A DNA stretch of 45,192 bases from a virus, in IMG/VR virus record IMGVR_UViG_3300046616_000357, positions 1 to 45,192 of that record; one strand, written 5' to 3'. The translations under genes were made by a program, and so were the position numbers. Numbering within the stretch: the stretch's first letter is position 1; the number at the start of each line of letters is the position of its first letter. This document shows positions 36,205 through 44,108 of this stretch, piece by piece. The notes beneath the pieces are model-generated. The model had not been told where the DNA came from and ran no database searches. It worked only from the letters and a program-made list of their open reading frames with translations.

Positions 36205-37893
36205 TCAGACGGTGGGCGCGTCCCCATCGGAGCCGACGGCCAGCACCAGGCCGCCCCAGTCGGCAGCGGCCCAACCCAGGCCACCGAGCCAGGCAGCGCC
36301 CTCGGCGTGGGCCTGGCCCAGCAGGTCGTAAGCGTCGGCGATGTTCATCCGCTCGACGTCGTCACCGAGGCGGACCCACACCGACAGCTCACGCATGTGC
36401 GCGAGGTAGTCGAAATCCGGCTCGTGATCGGCCTTGAATCGCTCGGCCATTCCGGCCGCGCCGCCCTCGAACATCCGCAGCGGATTCCGAACCGGTTCCG
36501 GTGCACTCTCCGGCACGGAATCCGACTGGACATTCTGCGGGGTCTCCTCGACGATTTCCGAGGCGCTGGGGGCCTCCTCGACAAGCACAGCGACGGAGGT
36601 CGGGGCCTCCTCGACGGGGGCCGGAGCAGGCGCAGCAGCGGCCTTCTTGCGCGGGGTGCGGGGCTTCTTGACCGGGTCGATCTCGTAGGCCTTGGGCTCC
36701 GGCACGGCGGTCTCGACCAGGGTGCAGCGGGTGAGGACGGTGGCCTTGATGCCCTTGTACTCGTCGTGCTCCTTGACCGTGCCACGGAAGGTGACGCGCA
36801 CGCCCGTGTTCTCGCCGAGGGCGTTGTTGGACGCGAACCACTTCACGATGACGCCGGACAGTTCGTCGCGGACCTGGTAGAGGGTGGTCGCGCCGTACAG
36901 GCCGTCGATGTAGCGGATGGACTCGATCATGCCGGTGAAGGTGATCCGGGAGCCCTTGATGCCCTTGGCCTTGTCGGGCGCGGTGCCGATCCACTCGGAG
37001 GGCTTCTCGCTGCGCGCCTTGCGGATCAGGGTCTGCTCGTTGAAGCGGGCCCAGGCCTGCGGGGCGCTCACGAGGATGCCGAAGTTGCGCGAGGAGACGC
37101 GCTTGCCGCCCGCGATGGCCTTCAGGTTGAGGACGTACTCGGACGTGCCGCTGAAGTCGTCGGAGAGGATGAACGTGCGGATCTCGGCGGCCTTGCCCTT
37201 GGCCTCGGCAGCGAGCGGGCGCATGGCGTCGGCGAACTCCTTGTCGCGGCGGCCCTTGCCGGGGTTGATGGCGTTGCGCACGAGCGTCACGGTGGGGGTG
37301 GCGTGGTAGTCCTGGGAACGGACGAAGCCGAAGGCCTTGACGCACGCCCAGGCGTAGGCGAGGACGGTCTCGGTGGACACGTCGCGGTCGCCTCCGCCGA
37401 AGCCGAAGAACTCCTTCTCCTCGTCGTCGTCGGCGGGGGTGGAGGGCCACGAGATGCCGGTCTCCCAGCCAAGGAAGTCCTTGATGCACTGGCGGCCGAT
37501 CTGCTTCTCCTCGCCGGTCTCCTCGCTCTTGACCAGGAAGGTCTCGCGGCGCGTGCGCTTCTTCTGGCAGTGGTCGCACCAGCCCTCGCGCAGGCCGTCG
37601 CGGTCGACGGAGTGGACGCCGGGCGCGGTGCGGACGATCAGGCCCGCGTTCTCGTCCCAGTCCAGGGTGGCGAGGAAGGTCCAGCCGTTGTGCTTGGGGG
37701 CCTCGCCCGTGAACTCGACGTCGTACATGATCTCGACGACCTCGAAGCCCATGTCGTCCTTGCTCTTGACCTCGACCTCGGTGACCTTCAGGTCCAGGCG
37801 GCCGGTCAGGCCCTTCTTCGACGCGCGGGCGTTGATCTTCTCGATCTTCTCCAGCGTGTTGGTGAGCTGGAAGTGGTCGATGCGAGCAGTCAC
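36205..37893 (-). CDS. Large early protein with CxxC motif and disordered linker
   Basis: 562 residues from GTG 37893 (AGGAGG in the shared leader). Residues 1-150 hold GWCDHCQKKRTRRETFLV and IGRQCIKDFLGW, a zinc-type motif known in phage nucleic-acid-binding proteins. Residues about 310-410 look like an OB-type beta domain (ITFTGMIESI, VTFRGTVKEHDEYKGIKATV). Then comes a Pro/Ala/Glu linker (about 420-490) and a small C-terminal domain. It is alone between two twin terminators. DNA metabolism or takeover is likely, but the exact role is unknown. Confidence 0.7.
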   Translation of the reverse strand: MTARIDHFQLTNTLEKIEKINARASKKGLTGRLDLKVTEVEVKSKDDMGFEVVEIMYDVEFTGEAPKHNGWTFLATLDWDENAGLIVRTAPGVHSVDRDGLREGWCDHCQKKRTRRETFLVKSEETGEEKQIGRQCIKDFLGWETGISWPSTPADDDEEKEFFGFGGGDRDVSTETVLAYAWACVKAFGFVRSQDYHATPTVTLVRNAINPGKGRRDKEFADAMRPLAAEAKGKAAEIRTFILSDDFSGTSEYVLNLKAIAGGKRVSSRNFGILVSAPQAWARFNEQTLIRKARSEKPSEWIGTAPDKAKGIKGSRITFTGMIESIRYIDGLYGATTLYQVRDELSGVIVKWFASNNALGENTGVRVTFRGTVKEHDEYKGIKATVLTRCTLVETAVPEPKAYEIDPVKKPRTPRKKAAAAPAPAPVEEAPTSVAVLVEEAPSASEIVEETPQNVQSDSVPESAPEPVRNPLRMFEGGAAGMAERFKADHEPDFDYLAHMRELSVWVRLGDDVERMNIADAYDLLGQAHAEGAAWLGGLGWAAADWGGLVLAVGSDGDAPTV

Positions 37894-37932
37894 GGGGGGC
37901 CTCCTGTTGCGGGGCGGTTGTTGACGGGCACG

Positions 37933-37961
37933 ACGTTACGGGTACGCATACCGCTTGTCAA
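37933..37961 (-). promoter_or_regulatory. Early promoter
   Basis: Minus-strand TTGACA (37956-37961), a 17-base spacer and TAACGT (37933-37938). The shared leader follows and leads to GTG 37893. Confidence 0.8.
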
Positions 37962-38005
37962 CCGCTTCCGCTCAGCGACTTTCCATGCTTCTATGTGCGG
38001 ACACG

Positions 38006-38045
38006 AAAGGCCCCCACCGGCCAGCTCGACACGGTGGGGGCCTTT
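38006..38045 (-). terminator. Terminator, twin of 36152-36190
   Basis: AAAGGCCCCCACCG and CGGTGGGGGCCTTTT stem just past the stop at 38060. Confidence 0.9.
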
Positions 38046-38059
38046 TGCATGCCCGGGGC

Positions 38060-38530
38060 CTACTCGGCCTTGTAGATGGACCCCCGGATGTTGCGGCGCA
38101 GGAGGCGGTACAGGACGCGCCAGCCGGTCTTCTTGACCTCCGGGGCCGGGACGAGGTGATCGGCCTCCCAGAGCTGCTGAACGCGGCGCAGCAGGGCGTT
38201 CCACTGGTTGCCGTCGATCAGGGGCGCGCAGGTGCCGCAGGCCATCCAGTCCCCCTCGTAGCCCTGCATCTTCCCCGTGGTCGGACTGGTTCCCGCCAGG
38301 AAATCCGACACCGGCAGCACCCACTTTTCCGATACGAGATCCTGGTTGCAGAAGTCGCAGCGGCCCAGGAGTTTTCCGTCCTCGGGTTCCACGGGAATTG
38401 CCTTGTGGCCGGAGAGGGAATCCTGCTCGTGGTGCTCCCAGGTTTCCTCCCCTGTGCCCTTCGCGATGTTCCGCTCCAGGGCGCGCTTGCAGACCTTGCA
38501 GACCATGGGCGGGGTGCTGGGAGTGCTCAT
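38060..38530 (-). CDS. Multi-zinc-ribbon protein
   Basis: 156 residues with three CxxC pairs (VCKVCK, RCDFCNQD, ACGTCAP) and HH in between, thus probably two zinc sites. C-terminal basic helix (LLRRVQQLWEAD, LYRLLRRNIRG). Likely binds nucleic acid or protein. The ATG overlaps the stop of the upstream gene by 4 bases. Confidence 0.7.
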   Translation of the reverse strand: MSTPSTPPMVCKVCKRALERNIAKGTGEETWEHHEQDSLSGHKAIPVEPEDGKLLGRCDFCNQDLVSEKWVLPVSDFLAGTSPTTGKMQGYEGDWMACGTCAPLIDGNQWNALLRRVQQLWEADHLVPAPEVKKTGWRVLYRLLRRNIRGSIYKAE

Positions 38531-38934
38531 CGGGTGATCTCCTGGCCCGGCTTGAGGATGCGGAACTGGGTGCCGTCCTCGGCCGTCAGCTCATCGCCGT
38601 TCTCCATGTCGGTGATGTGCGCGGCCAGCTCGCCGTAGCGCAGGCCCCGGCGCTGCATCTCGCTGGTGAGGGCGCCCCATGCGGCGTCGTGGCCGCTCTT
38701 CTCCGAGGTGCCCACCGTGCGCCATCCGGCGCCCTCGTGGTTGTCCTTGATCTGGGCCCAGTGCACCGGGGCGATGCTCGGCGCGTTGTCGAGGTACCAG
38801 CTCCTGGCGTCCTGGAACAGCTTGACCGTGAAGTCCGCGCTGTCCAGCGTCGGGAACTTCTCGCGGTGGCCGTCGATCAGCAGGGCGGAGACCTGCGCGA
38901 GGGTGAGGCTGATGTCGAACGTCGGCTCGCTCAT
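38527..38934 (-). CDS. Unknown 135-residue protein
   Basis: Alpha/beta protein (FDISLTLAQVSALLIDGHRE, then WAQIKDNHEGAGWRTVG), with an acidic end (MENGDELTAEDG). First gene after promoter 38977-39005. Not recognised. Confidence 0.65.
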   Translation of the reverse strand: MSEPTFDISLTLAQVSALLIDGHREKFPTLDSADFTVKLFQDARSWYLDNAPSIAPVHWAQIKDNHEGAGWRTVGTSEKSGHDAAWGALTSEMQRRGLRYGELAAHITDMENGDELTAEDGTQFRILKPGQEITR

Positions 38935-38976
38935 CGTTCGCTCCTTGTTAGGGCGGGGTGGTTGGTGACGAGGACG

Positions 38977-39005
38977 AACCTAGTCACTTCAATACGCATT
39001 GTCAA
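38977..39005 (-). promoter_or_regulatory. Early promoter
   Basis: Minus-strand TTGACA (39000-39005), a 17-base spacer and TAGGTT (38977-38982), in the CGCTTGACAA context. Confidence 0.8.
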
Positions 39006-39019
39006 GCGGTCTCATGAAA

Positions 39020-39238
39020 CTACTTGTCAGCGGTGTACTTCCGGCGCACGATACGGACCGGCGGCTTCTGCACGACCATGACGTCCTGGCCGGGCTTGAC
39101 GGCGACGGTCTCGACGTCCGTGGCACCGTCGGCCCGGAGCTGGTCGACGCGGTGCTGGGCGCTGGCCTTGTCGTAGCCGCACACGGACACATGCCGTACG
39201 CCCTTGGTGTCGGTCCACAGGACCTTGACGTTGATCAC
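39020..39238 (-). CDS. Unknown 72-residue alpha/beta protein
   Basis: Short ferredoxin-like pattern (INVKVLWTDTKGVRHVSVCG, helix, VETVAVKPGQDVMVV) with a basic end (RIVRRKYTADK). ATG overlaps the stop upstream. Last gene of the 39.0-39.9 kb group. Confidence 0.65.
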   Translation of the reverse strand: MINVKVLWTDTKGVRHVSVCGYDKASAQHRVDQLRADGATDVETVAVKPGQDVMVVQKPPVRIVRRKYTADK

Positions 39239-39657
39239 GGAGTGCTCTCCTGCTCAGTGGTCTTGGACCAGCGGGTGTTCGAGTAGCGCTGGTACTCCTC
39301 GGGGGTCAGCCGCTCCTCGATGCGGTTGTAGCCCTTGGTGCCGACCTGGGTGAAGTCGATGACCCACTCCAGGCCCTCGCGGATCAGCTTCTCGCGGGTG
39401 GACACGCCTCTGATGATCAGGCTGTTGGCCGTCCGGTGCCCGAGCGCGTCGTGGCCGAGGAGGTCGTGCAGCTCGGTGCCAGCGCACGAGGAACAACCGG
39501 CGTCGGACACGTACTGCTGCTCGGCCATCTGCTCACGGATGCGCGGGGCGAGGAATTCGAACCACATGACGGACTGGGCTCTGGCCTTGGGCCTGCTCCA
39601 GCCGTGCGCGACCATGTACGCGCGCAGCTCCTCGACGATCTCGGCGTCGGTGGCCAT
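39235..39657 (-). CDS. Unknown 140-residue protein
   Basis: ATG 39657 with AGGAG. Helical N terminus (IVEELRAYMVAHGWSRPKAR), a central CSSCAG pair and HDLLGHDALGH. The His-Asp-x-x-Gly-His string resembles the HDxxGH motif of the 34.0 kb protein, but context does not support the same fold. Unknown. Confidence 0.65.
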   Translation of the reverse strand: MATDAEIVEELRAYMVAHGWSRPKARAQSVMWFEFLAPRIREQMAEQQYVSDAGCSSCAGTELHDLLGHDALGHRTANSLIIRGVSTREKLIREGLEWVIDFTQVGTKGYNRIEERLTPEEYQRYSNTRWSKTTEQESTP

Positions 39658-39670
39658 GATGTGCTCCTGC

Positions 39671-39913
39671 TCAGACGAGGGTGGTGGCGTTGGCGACGTG
39701 CGGGCAGCCCTGCGCAATGTAGTCCTGCCAACTGACAATGTTGTTCCGCGTGGCCTGGATGCGGGTCATGACCAGCCGCTGCCTGCGGGCGGTCTTCTCT
39801 CCGCGCCAGCGGCGCTCCAGGGCGGCCAGCTCGCGTGTGCGCTGGGAGATCAGCTTGTCCGCTGCCTTCTGCCGGTCGGCGAGGCTGTGGGAACGGAACG
39901 GGCTGGTGGCCAT
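39671..39913 (-). CDS. Unknown 80-residue basic helical protein
   Basis: Arg/Ala-rich helix (SQRTRELAALERRWRGEKTA), ending near a CPH. Has the shared leader and the promoter at 39953-39981. Likely nucleic-acid or partner binding; unknown. Confidence 0.65.
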   Translation of the reverse strand: MATSPFRSHSLADRQKAADKLISQRTRELAALERRWRGEKTARRQRLVMTRIQATRNNIVSWQDYIAQGCPHVANATTLV

Positions 39914-39952
39914 CTGCGGCGCCTCCTGGTGTGGGGTGCTCTTGCAGGAGAA

Positions 39953-39990
39953 ACGCTAAGGGGACCGCTTGATGTTGTCAAGCGATCCCC
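39953..39990 (-). promoter_or_regulatory. Early promoter with operator-like inverted repeat
   Basis: Minus-strand TTGACA (39976-39981), a 17-base spacer and TAGCGT (39953-39958). GGGGA-C-CGCTT (39960-39970) and AAGCG-A-TCCCC (39980-39990) form an inverted repeat across the spacer and -35. Confidence 0.8.
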
Positions 39991-40004
39991 TGATATTGCT
40001 TGCG

Positions 40005-40343
40005 TCAGTGTGTGAGCAGTTGTTCGGTCTCGTCGATCGTCTCGCTGACGGCGTCGAAGGCGGCCGTCCAGGCGGCGTTGACGGCCTCGTAGGGCAGCGG
40101 GTGGTCCGCAAGGTCGACGCCGGGCGGAACGGGGCCGTCGAGGGCGAATGTGCCGTCCAGCGGGTCCCACTTCAGCCCGGCCGCCGTCAGCTCTGCGTTG
40201 AACCGTGCGGAGTGCTGGCGGGCCAGCTCAGCGACCAGTGCAGCCGGAGGGCTGTCGTAGCCTGCCTGGGTCTCCAGGAAGCCCGTCCACTCCTGCTGGA
40301 GGGTGGGGAGGTCGAAGCCGGGGAGCCGGTGGTTGATGCTCAT
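40005..40343 (-). CDS. Unknown 112-residue protein
   Basis: Helical ends with a GLKWDPLDGTFALDG centre. Last gene of the 40.0-41.4 kb operon. No family recognised. Confidence 0.65.
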   Translation of the reverse strand: MSINHRLPGFDLPTLQQEWTGFLETQAGYDSPPAALVAELARQHSARFNAELTAAGLKWDPLDGTFALDGPVPPGVDLADHPLPYEAVNAAWTAAFDAVSETIDETEQLLTH

Positions 40344-40345
40344 GG

Positions 40346-40588
40346 TCAGTAGTCCTCATCCCATCGCTCCCCCGCGTACGTGGGGTCGAAGCCTGCCGGG
40401 GGTACGTCGGAGAAGGGGGCGTACTTGCGTACGATCTCCTCCTGCTTCTTCAGCCGCGCCGTCCAGTGGGTGGCGCAGCGCGGGAAGGACTGGCCGGTGC
40501 CGGACAGCGGGTCGCGGTACTCCACGGGGCCGCTGCACTCGCCCGTGCGGTCTTCCAGGCACTTCGGTTCTTCGTGCTGCTCGCTCAC
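40346..40588 (-). CDS. Unknown 80-residue Cys-containing protein
   Basis: GTG 40588 overlaps the upstream stop (GTGA). Three Cys and His (KCLEDRTGECSG, RCATHW) suggest a zinc site. Unknown. Confidence 0.65.
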   Translation of the reverse strand: MSEQHEEPKCLEDRTGECSGPVEYRDPLSGTGQSFPRCATHWTARLKKQEEIVRKYAPFSDVPPAGFDPTYAGERWDEDY

Positions 40589-40827
40589 TTCGGCTCCGTC
40601 TCGCGCAGGTGCTGCTCTCCGGCCGCGACGTCGCCCCACTGGGCACCGTTCTCGGCGTGGGCCAGGATCTCCTCGGCCGGGGTGTAACCGGTCTGCTCGT
40701 CCACGCTCTTGAAGACGCCCGCGTTGTCCAGCGTCTCCAGTGCGGTGATGGCGCGCTCGCTGTTGTCGCCGTCCCAGCCCTTGCGCAGCCAGGCCAGCGC
40801 CTCGATGACGTCGTTGCTGTATGCCAT
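40585..40827 (-). CDS. Unknown 80-residue acidic protein
   Basis: Helical (NDVIEALAWLRKGWDGDNSE). Two bases separate it from the gene upstream. Small acidic early protein without recognised family. Confidence 0.65.
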   Translation of the reverse strand: MAYSNDVIEALAWLRKGWDGDNSERAITALETLDNAGVFKSVDEQTGYTPAEEILAHAENGAQWGDVAAGEQHLRETEPK

Positions 40828-40829
40828 GG

Positions 40830-41234
40830 TCAGTTCTCCTCGTCGATGATCTCGATGACGTCCGTGCGGGACAGCATCTTCGTCGCCGCGTTGTGTCGAG
40901 CGTTCGCCTGCACCTGCACGATGCCGCCGTTCTCGACGCGGGACGTACGCAGCCAGGAGAAGGTGTCTCCGCGTACCTTGCGAACGGCCGCGAGGAACGC
41001 GTCGAAGCCGACCTGCTCCAGGGTGCCTCCGGCGGCGTCGCGGATCTCCAGGAACGCCACGGCGGTCGCTTCGGCGTTGGTGACGGCGTCCAGTACGTGC
41101 GGGGAGGTCATGCGGCTGCCGATGTTGAGCGGGGCGCGCAGCAGCTCAGCGAAGTCGTTGCGGACCTTCTCGGCCTCCTTGACGGCGTCGCTGATGGTCC
41201 GCTCGATGTACCCGGCGGTGGCCTTGGCGTCCAT
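40830..41234 (-). CDS. Unknown 134-residue helical protein
   Basis: Mostly helical (ERTISDAVKEAEKVRNDFAE), with a beta patch (TFSWLRTSRVENGGIVQVQA) and an acidic end. Follows the basic micro-protein gene at 41238 with three bases between. Not recognised. Confidence 0.65.
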   Translation of the reverse strand: MDAKATAGYIERTISDAVKEAEKVRNDFAELLRAPLNIGSRMTSPHVLDAVTNAEATAVAFLEIRDAAGGTLEQVGFDAFLAAVRKVRGDTFSWLRTSRVENGGIVQVQANARHNAATKMLSRTDVIEIIDEEN

Positions 41235-41237
41235 GGG

Positions 41238-41381
41238 TTACTCCTGGTCTCGTATCGCTGCGTTCTTGGCAGTCTTGCGGGTTCGCTGCTTGCGGGGGCG
41301 GGAATCGTGTCCCCCGGCCGCTCCGCTGCGCCGACGTTCCTGCACGGCGCGGACGTGCTCGGGGTCCTGCTGGGCGTGCAT
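41238..41381 (-). CDS. 47-residue very basic micro-protein
   Basis: ATG 41381 with AGGAGG of the shared leader type. Arg/Lys-rich (RAVQERRRSGAAGG, then SRPRKQRTRKTAKN), likely to bind nucleic acid or acidic protein. First gene of the 40.0-41.4 kb operon. Confidence 0.6.
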   Translation of the reverse strand: MHAQQDPEHVRAVQERRRSGAAGGHDSRPRKQRTRKTAKNAAIRDQE

Positions 41382-41454
41382 GGGTGCCTCCTGGGCCGTA
41401 GGGAAGTTCCCAGGTTACGGGTTCTCCCCTACGGCTTCGAAGTTACGTCTCAGA

Positions 41455-42417
41455 TCACTTGGTGCGGTTCGGGTTGAGCGGGCTCTTCGCCCAGTCCCGC
41501 TCCATCTTGCGCAGCTTGGCTTCGGCCTTCTTTTCGTGGACCTTGAAGGTCTCTTCGAAGGTCTGACCCTTCTTCGCCGCGATGGCCCGGATGGTCCACC
41601 AGGCGAGGTGCGCGTGCTGCTTCTGGCGCTTCTCGGTGGTGATGCCCTCGGTGTACATCCAGGCCAGCGTCGGGTCGGCCGCGTAGCGCTTCTCCTGGAG
41701 CAGGCTGACCAGGAAGTCCGTGGCGGCGGTCTCGGCGGTGCGCAGGGTCTTGGCGATGTCCCGGAAGTTGTTGCTGCCGATGTCCAGCGGCTGCCCTTCC
41801 GGGGTGGTGATGCCCTTGTCTGCTGCCTCCTGGGCCTTCTTGGCCCGAGCCGCCTCGCGCTCCTCGCGGCGCCGCTGGGCTTCCTCCTCGTCCGGGGTGA
41901 ACATCTTGGTGCCCTTGGCGTCGACCGGGGCGCTCGGGTAGCAGGCGGTGCAGGCACGCTCGCCAGCGTCGGCGACGATCTCGGACTCCGGGAGGCCGGA
42001 GTACCGGATCAGCCAAGCGAATTGTGTGCGGGCCTCACCGTTGTGGCAGGTGGAGCACTCGGTGCCGTTGTGGGCGTGACCGTTGACGCTCTTGGCCAGG
42101 AAGACACGGGTCCAGCCGCCCCTTCGGACGTACTCGTTCTGGAAGGGGAGCGCCTTGGTCTCCAGTTCCTTCAGTTCCTCGCGCAGGTGGCCCATAGCCT
42201 GGCGCTCCGCCTCGATCGTCTGCATGAGGCGGATGCCGTCTGCTGGGGTGCGGACGTCGTCGACCTTCTCGCCCTTGAGGACCTTGTCCGCACGGGCACG
42301 GAGCCTGGAGATGACCCGGGAGGTCCGGACGAGCGCCTGCTCGATCACGGCCTGGTCGTCCCAGATCGGGGCGAGCAGGGTGTCGATCTCGACGGGGGTG
42401 GCGTTGGTGAGGTCCAT
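41455..42417 (-). CDS. Unknown 320-residue early protein with zinc site
   Basis: ATG 42417 behind the shared leader. N-terminal coiled coil (1-90), then a zinc-type region CSTCHN...ERACTACY (about 120-160), a Glu/Arg/Ala coiled coil (about 175-200), and a basic helical C terminus. Could be a DNA- or RNA-binding scaffold; no family recognised. Confidence 0.65.
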   Translation of the reverse strand: MDLTNATPVEIDTLLAPIWDDQAVIEQALVRTSRVISRLRARADKVLKGEKVDDVRTPADGIRLMQTIEAERQAMGHLREELKELETKALPFQNEYVRRGGWTRVFLAKSVNGHAHNGTECSTCHNGEARTQFAWLIRYSGLPESEIVADAGERACTACYPSAPVDAKGTKMFTPDEEEAQRRREEREAARAKKAQEAADKGITTPEGQPLDIGSNNFRDIAKTLRTAETAATDFLVSLLQEKRYAADPTLAWMYTEGITTEKRQKQHAHLAWWTIRAIAAKKGQTFEETFKVHEKKAEAKLRKMERDWAKSPLNPNRTK

Positions 42418-42457
42418 CGTGTTGCCTCCTGGTGTGGAGCGGTTGGTGACAGGTACG

Positions 42458-42486
42458 ACCTTACGCAGGCCCCTACCGCTTGTCAA
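42458..42486 (-). promoter_or_regulatory. Early promoter overlapping a stop codon
   Basis: Minus-strand TTGACA (42481-42486), a 17-base spacer and TAAGGT (42458-42463). The stop of the upstream gene (42473-42475) lies between the boxes. Confidence 0.8.
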
Positions 42487-42811
42487 GTGAAATCGGGTTA
42501 CCGCTTGCGTCGATGTACTGCTCGATGTCGTAGCCCATGTTCAGGCTGTTCAGGCGCTTCGCGCCGATCGACTTCACGCGCAGTTCCAGGCGCTTGGTCC
42601 AGTCGGCGACGTCAGCCGGGGAGACCGGACCGATCTCGCACTGGCGCAGCCAGAGGATGGGGTCGAAGCGGTCGCTGGTGCCGGTGAGGGCGTCGGCGAT
42701 GTTGAAGGCGATGTTGCGGCGGGCGTTGAAGTCCTGGTCGTCGGAGTCGGCGATGGCGGCGGACAGGGTCTCGTAGTCGCTGCGGCTCATGTTGCGGGGC
42801 GCGGGTGACAT
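42473..42811 (-). CDS. Unknown 112-residue protein
   Basis: Helical (DYETLSAAIADSDDQDFNAR, then WLRQCEIGPVSPADVADWTK). A leader variant precedes ATG 42811. Its end contains the promoter of the next gene. Not recognised. Confidence 0.65.
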   Translation of the reverse strand: MSPAPRNMSRSDYETLSAAIADSDDQDFNARRNIAFNIADALTGTSDRFDPILWLRQCEIGPVSPADVADWTKRLELRVKSIGAKRLNSLNMGYDIEQYIDASGNPISLDKR

Positions 42812-42853
42812 GGCGGGCTCCTCCTGGTGCGGGGATTGATGTTCGCGGGAACA

Positions 42854-42896
42854 GTACGGGCCGCCCGGCTCAGGTGTCGAGTCGGACGGCCCGTAC
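42854..42896 (-). terminator. Terminator
   Basis: GTACGGGCCG (42854-42863) and CGGCCCGTAC (42887-42896) perfect stem downstream of the stop at 42915. Confidence 0.75.
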
Positions 42897-42914
42897 GCAG
42901 GGGGTGCGTATGGA

Positions 42915-43148
42915 TCACGTGGTGGGGCGGGTCAGGTGGTAGAACTTGCTCCCGTGGACGCGGATGGTGTAGCGGGTCGCGTCGGAGGACTCCACGAGTC
43001 GCGCCCTGTCGTAGATGGCGAGGTCCTTCCAGGCCTGCTCGGCATCGGCCGGGACCATCTGGGCCGAGCTGGGGTCGTATCCCAGGATCTCGGTGAACTC
43101 CGCCTTGATCTGGAGCATCTTCTTCGAGCCCCGGGGGATGGTGCGCAT
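42915..43148 (-). CDS. Unknown 77-residue protein
   Basis: Basic N terminus (RTIPRGSKKMLQIKAEF), then helices and a C-terminal strand (TRYTIRVHGSKFYHLTRP). Follows the DUF2786 gene. Not recognised. Confidence 0.65.
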   Translation of the reverse strand: MRTIPRGSKKMLQIKAEFTEILGYDPSSAQMVPADAEQAWKDLAIYDRARLVESSDATRYTIRVHGSKFYHLTRPTT

Positions 43149-43165
43149 GGTTGTCTCCTGTCTGG

Positions 43166-44020
43166 TCAGGCGGCGATGCGGGTGCGGCTGCCGCCGATGG
43201 CGTGCTGGCTGCTGAGGCGGGCGGACTGCGCGGCGCTGTCTCCGGCCTGGCGGGCGGAGGTGCTGTAGGTGCTGCTGCTGGCGCCCTTCCAGGAGCCGCG
43301 CGCCTTGGAAGTCTTCGAGTAGTAGTCGCGCACCTCCTTCGCCTTGTCCGAGAGAACCAGGGCGGCGGAGACCTCGATCTCGTACTCGACGCCGTTGTCC
43401 TTGCCGATGCTGGGAACGGTGTAGGTGTTCTTCTTGGCCTCCTCCAGGGCCTCCTGGCGGGCCGACCACAGGCGGGAGGAGATGCGGCGGGTGAAGGCGT
43501 CGTAGAAGTTGGCGCGGGCGGTGCGGCCGTCCATGGGCTTGGTGACGGTCTGGTAGTCCCACTCGCCCCAGTACGCGTCCCAGACCTTCTTCTTGCCGGT
43601 CACCTGCTCCTTCTTGTACTCACCGGTCTTCAGCCAGGCGTTGGCGGACTCGGTCATCTGCACGAGCAGGGAGGCGTAGAGGGCCTCGACCACCTCGATG
43701 TCGCTGGGCATCCCGAACGCGATGACGTAGGTGGAGTTCATCGCGATGTTCAACTGGACGTCGTTGTTGTCGGCGACGGCCATGAACAGTTCGACCAGGC
43801 GGGCGTTGTTGTTCTTGCGGGGCTGGCCGATGGTGATGCGCTTGTGGGTGGGCTGCTCGCGCTGCTCCCGCTTGGCGGTGTGCTGGCGGGCTACGGCCAG
43901 GTCGATGCTGGTGAGGGTGGCCATGGCCTGCGCCTTGCGCATGTAGGCCTCGGCCTCTTCGGGGGTGGAGGCGTTCTCGGCCTTGTTGAGGATCTTGGCC
44001 AGCTTGTCGAGGGTGCTCAT
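43166..44020 (-). CDS. DUF2786-family protein
   Basis: 284 residues. LAKILNKAENASTPEEAEAY then MRKAQAMATLTSIDLAVAR at the N terminus is the DUF2786 signature, often found in phage and plasmid proteins. A C-terminal domain (about 75-215, with ARLVELFMAVADNNDVQLNI) follows, then a Ser-rich disordered end (SSSTYSTSARQAG). Molecular function unknown. Shared leader and promoter 44061-44089 upstream. Confidence 0.75.
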   Translation of the reverse strand: MSTLDKLAKILNKAENASTPEEAEAYMRKAQAMATLTSIDLAVARQHTAKREQREQPTHKRITIGQPRKNNNARLVELFMAVADNNDVQLNIAMNSTYVIAFGMPSDIEVVEALYASLLVQMTESANAWLKTGEYKKEQVTGKKKVWDAYWGEWDYQTVTKPMDGRTARANFYDAFTRRISSRLWSARQEALEEAKKNTYTVPSIGKDNGVEYEIEVSAALVLSDKAKEVRDYYSKTSKARGSWKGASSSTYSTSARQAGDSAAQSARLSSQHAIGGSRTRIAA

Positions 44021-44060
44021 GTGGTGCTCCTCCTGGTGTGAGGCGGTTGGTGTGTGGTGA

Positions 44061-44100
44061 ACGCTACGGGCTCGGGGAACCCTTGTCAAGCGATTCCCCG
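44061..44100 (-). promoter_or_regulatory. Early promoter with flanking inverted repeat
   Basis: Minus-strand TTGACA (44084-44089), a 17-base spacer and TAGCGT (44061-44066). CGGGGAA (44073-44079) and TTCCCCG (44094-44100) flank the -35 box as a perfect inverted repeat. Confidence 0.8.
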
Positions 44101-44108
44101 AATCCGTT

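Noticed and set aside
39235-39657. HDLLGHDALGH in the 140-residue protein as a second hydroxylase-type iron site
   Set aside because: The string looks like a chance His-rich turn; no suitably placed third ligand or similar surroundings to the 34.0 kb protein.
40303-42687. Plus-strand frame of nearly 800 codons
   Set aside because: Opposes six well-packed minus genes with overlapping starts and good ribosome sites; no motif of its own.
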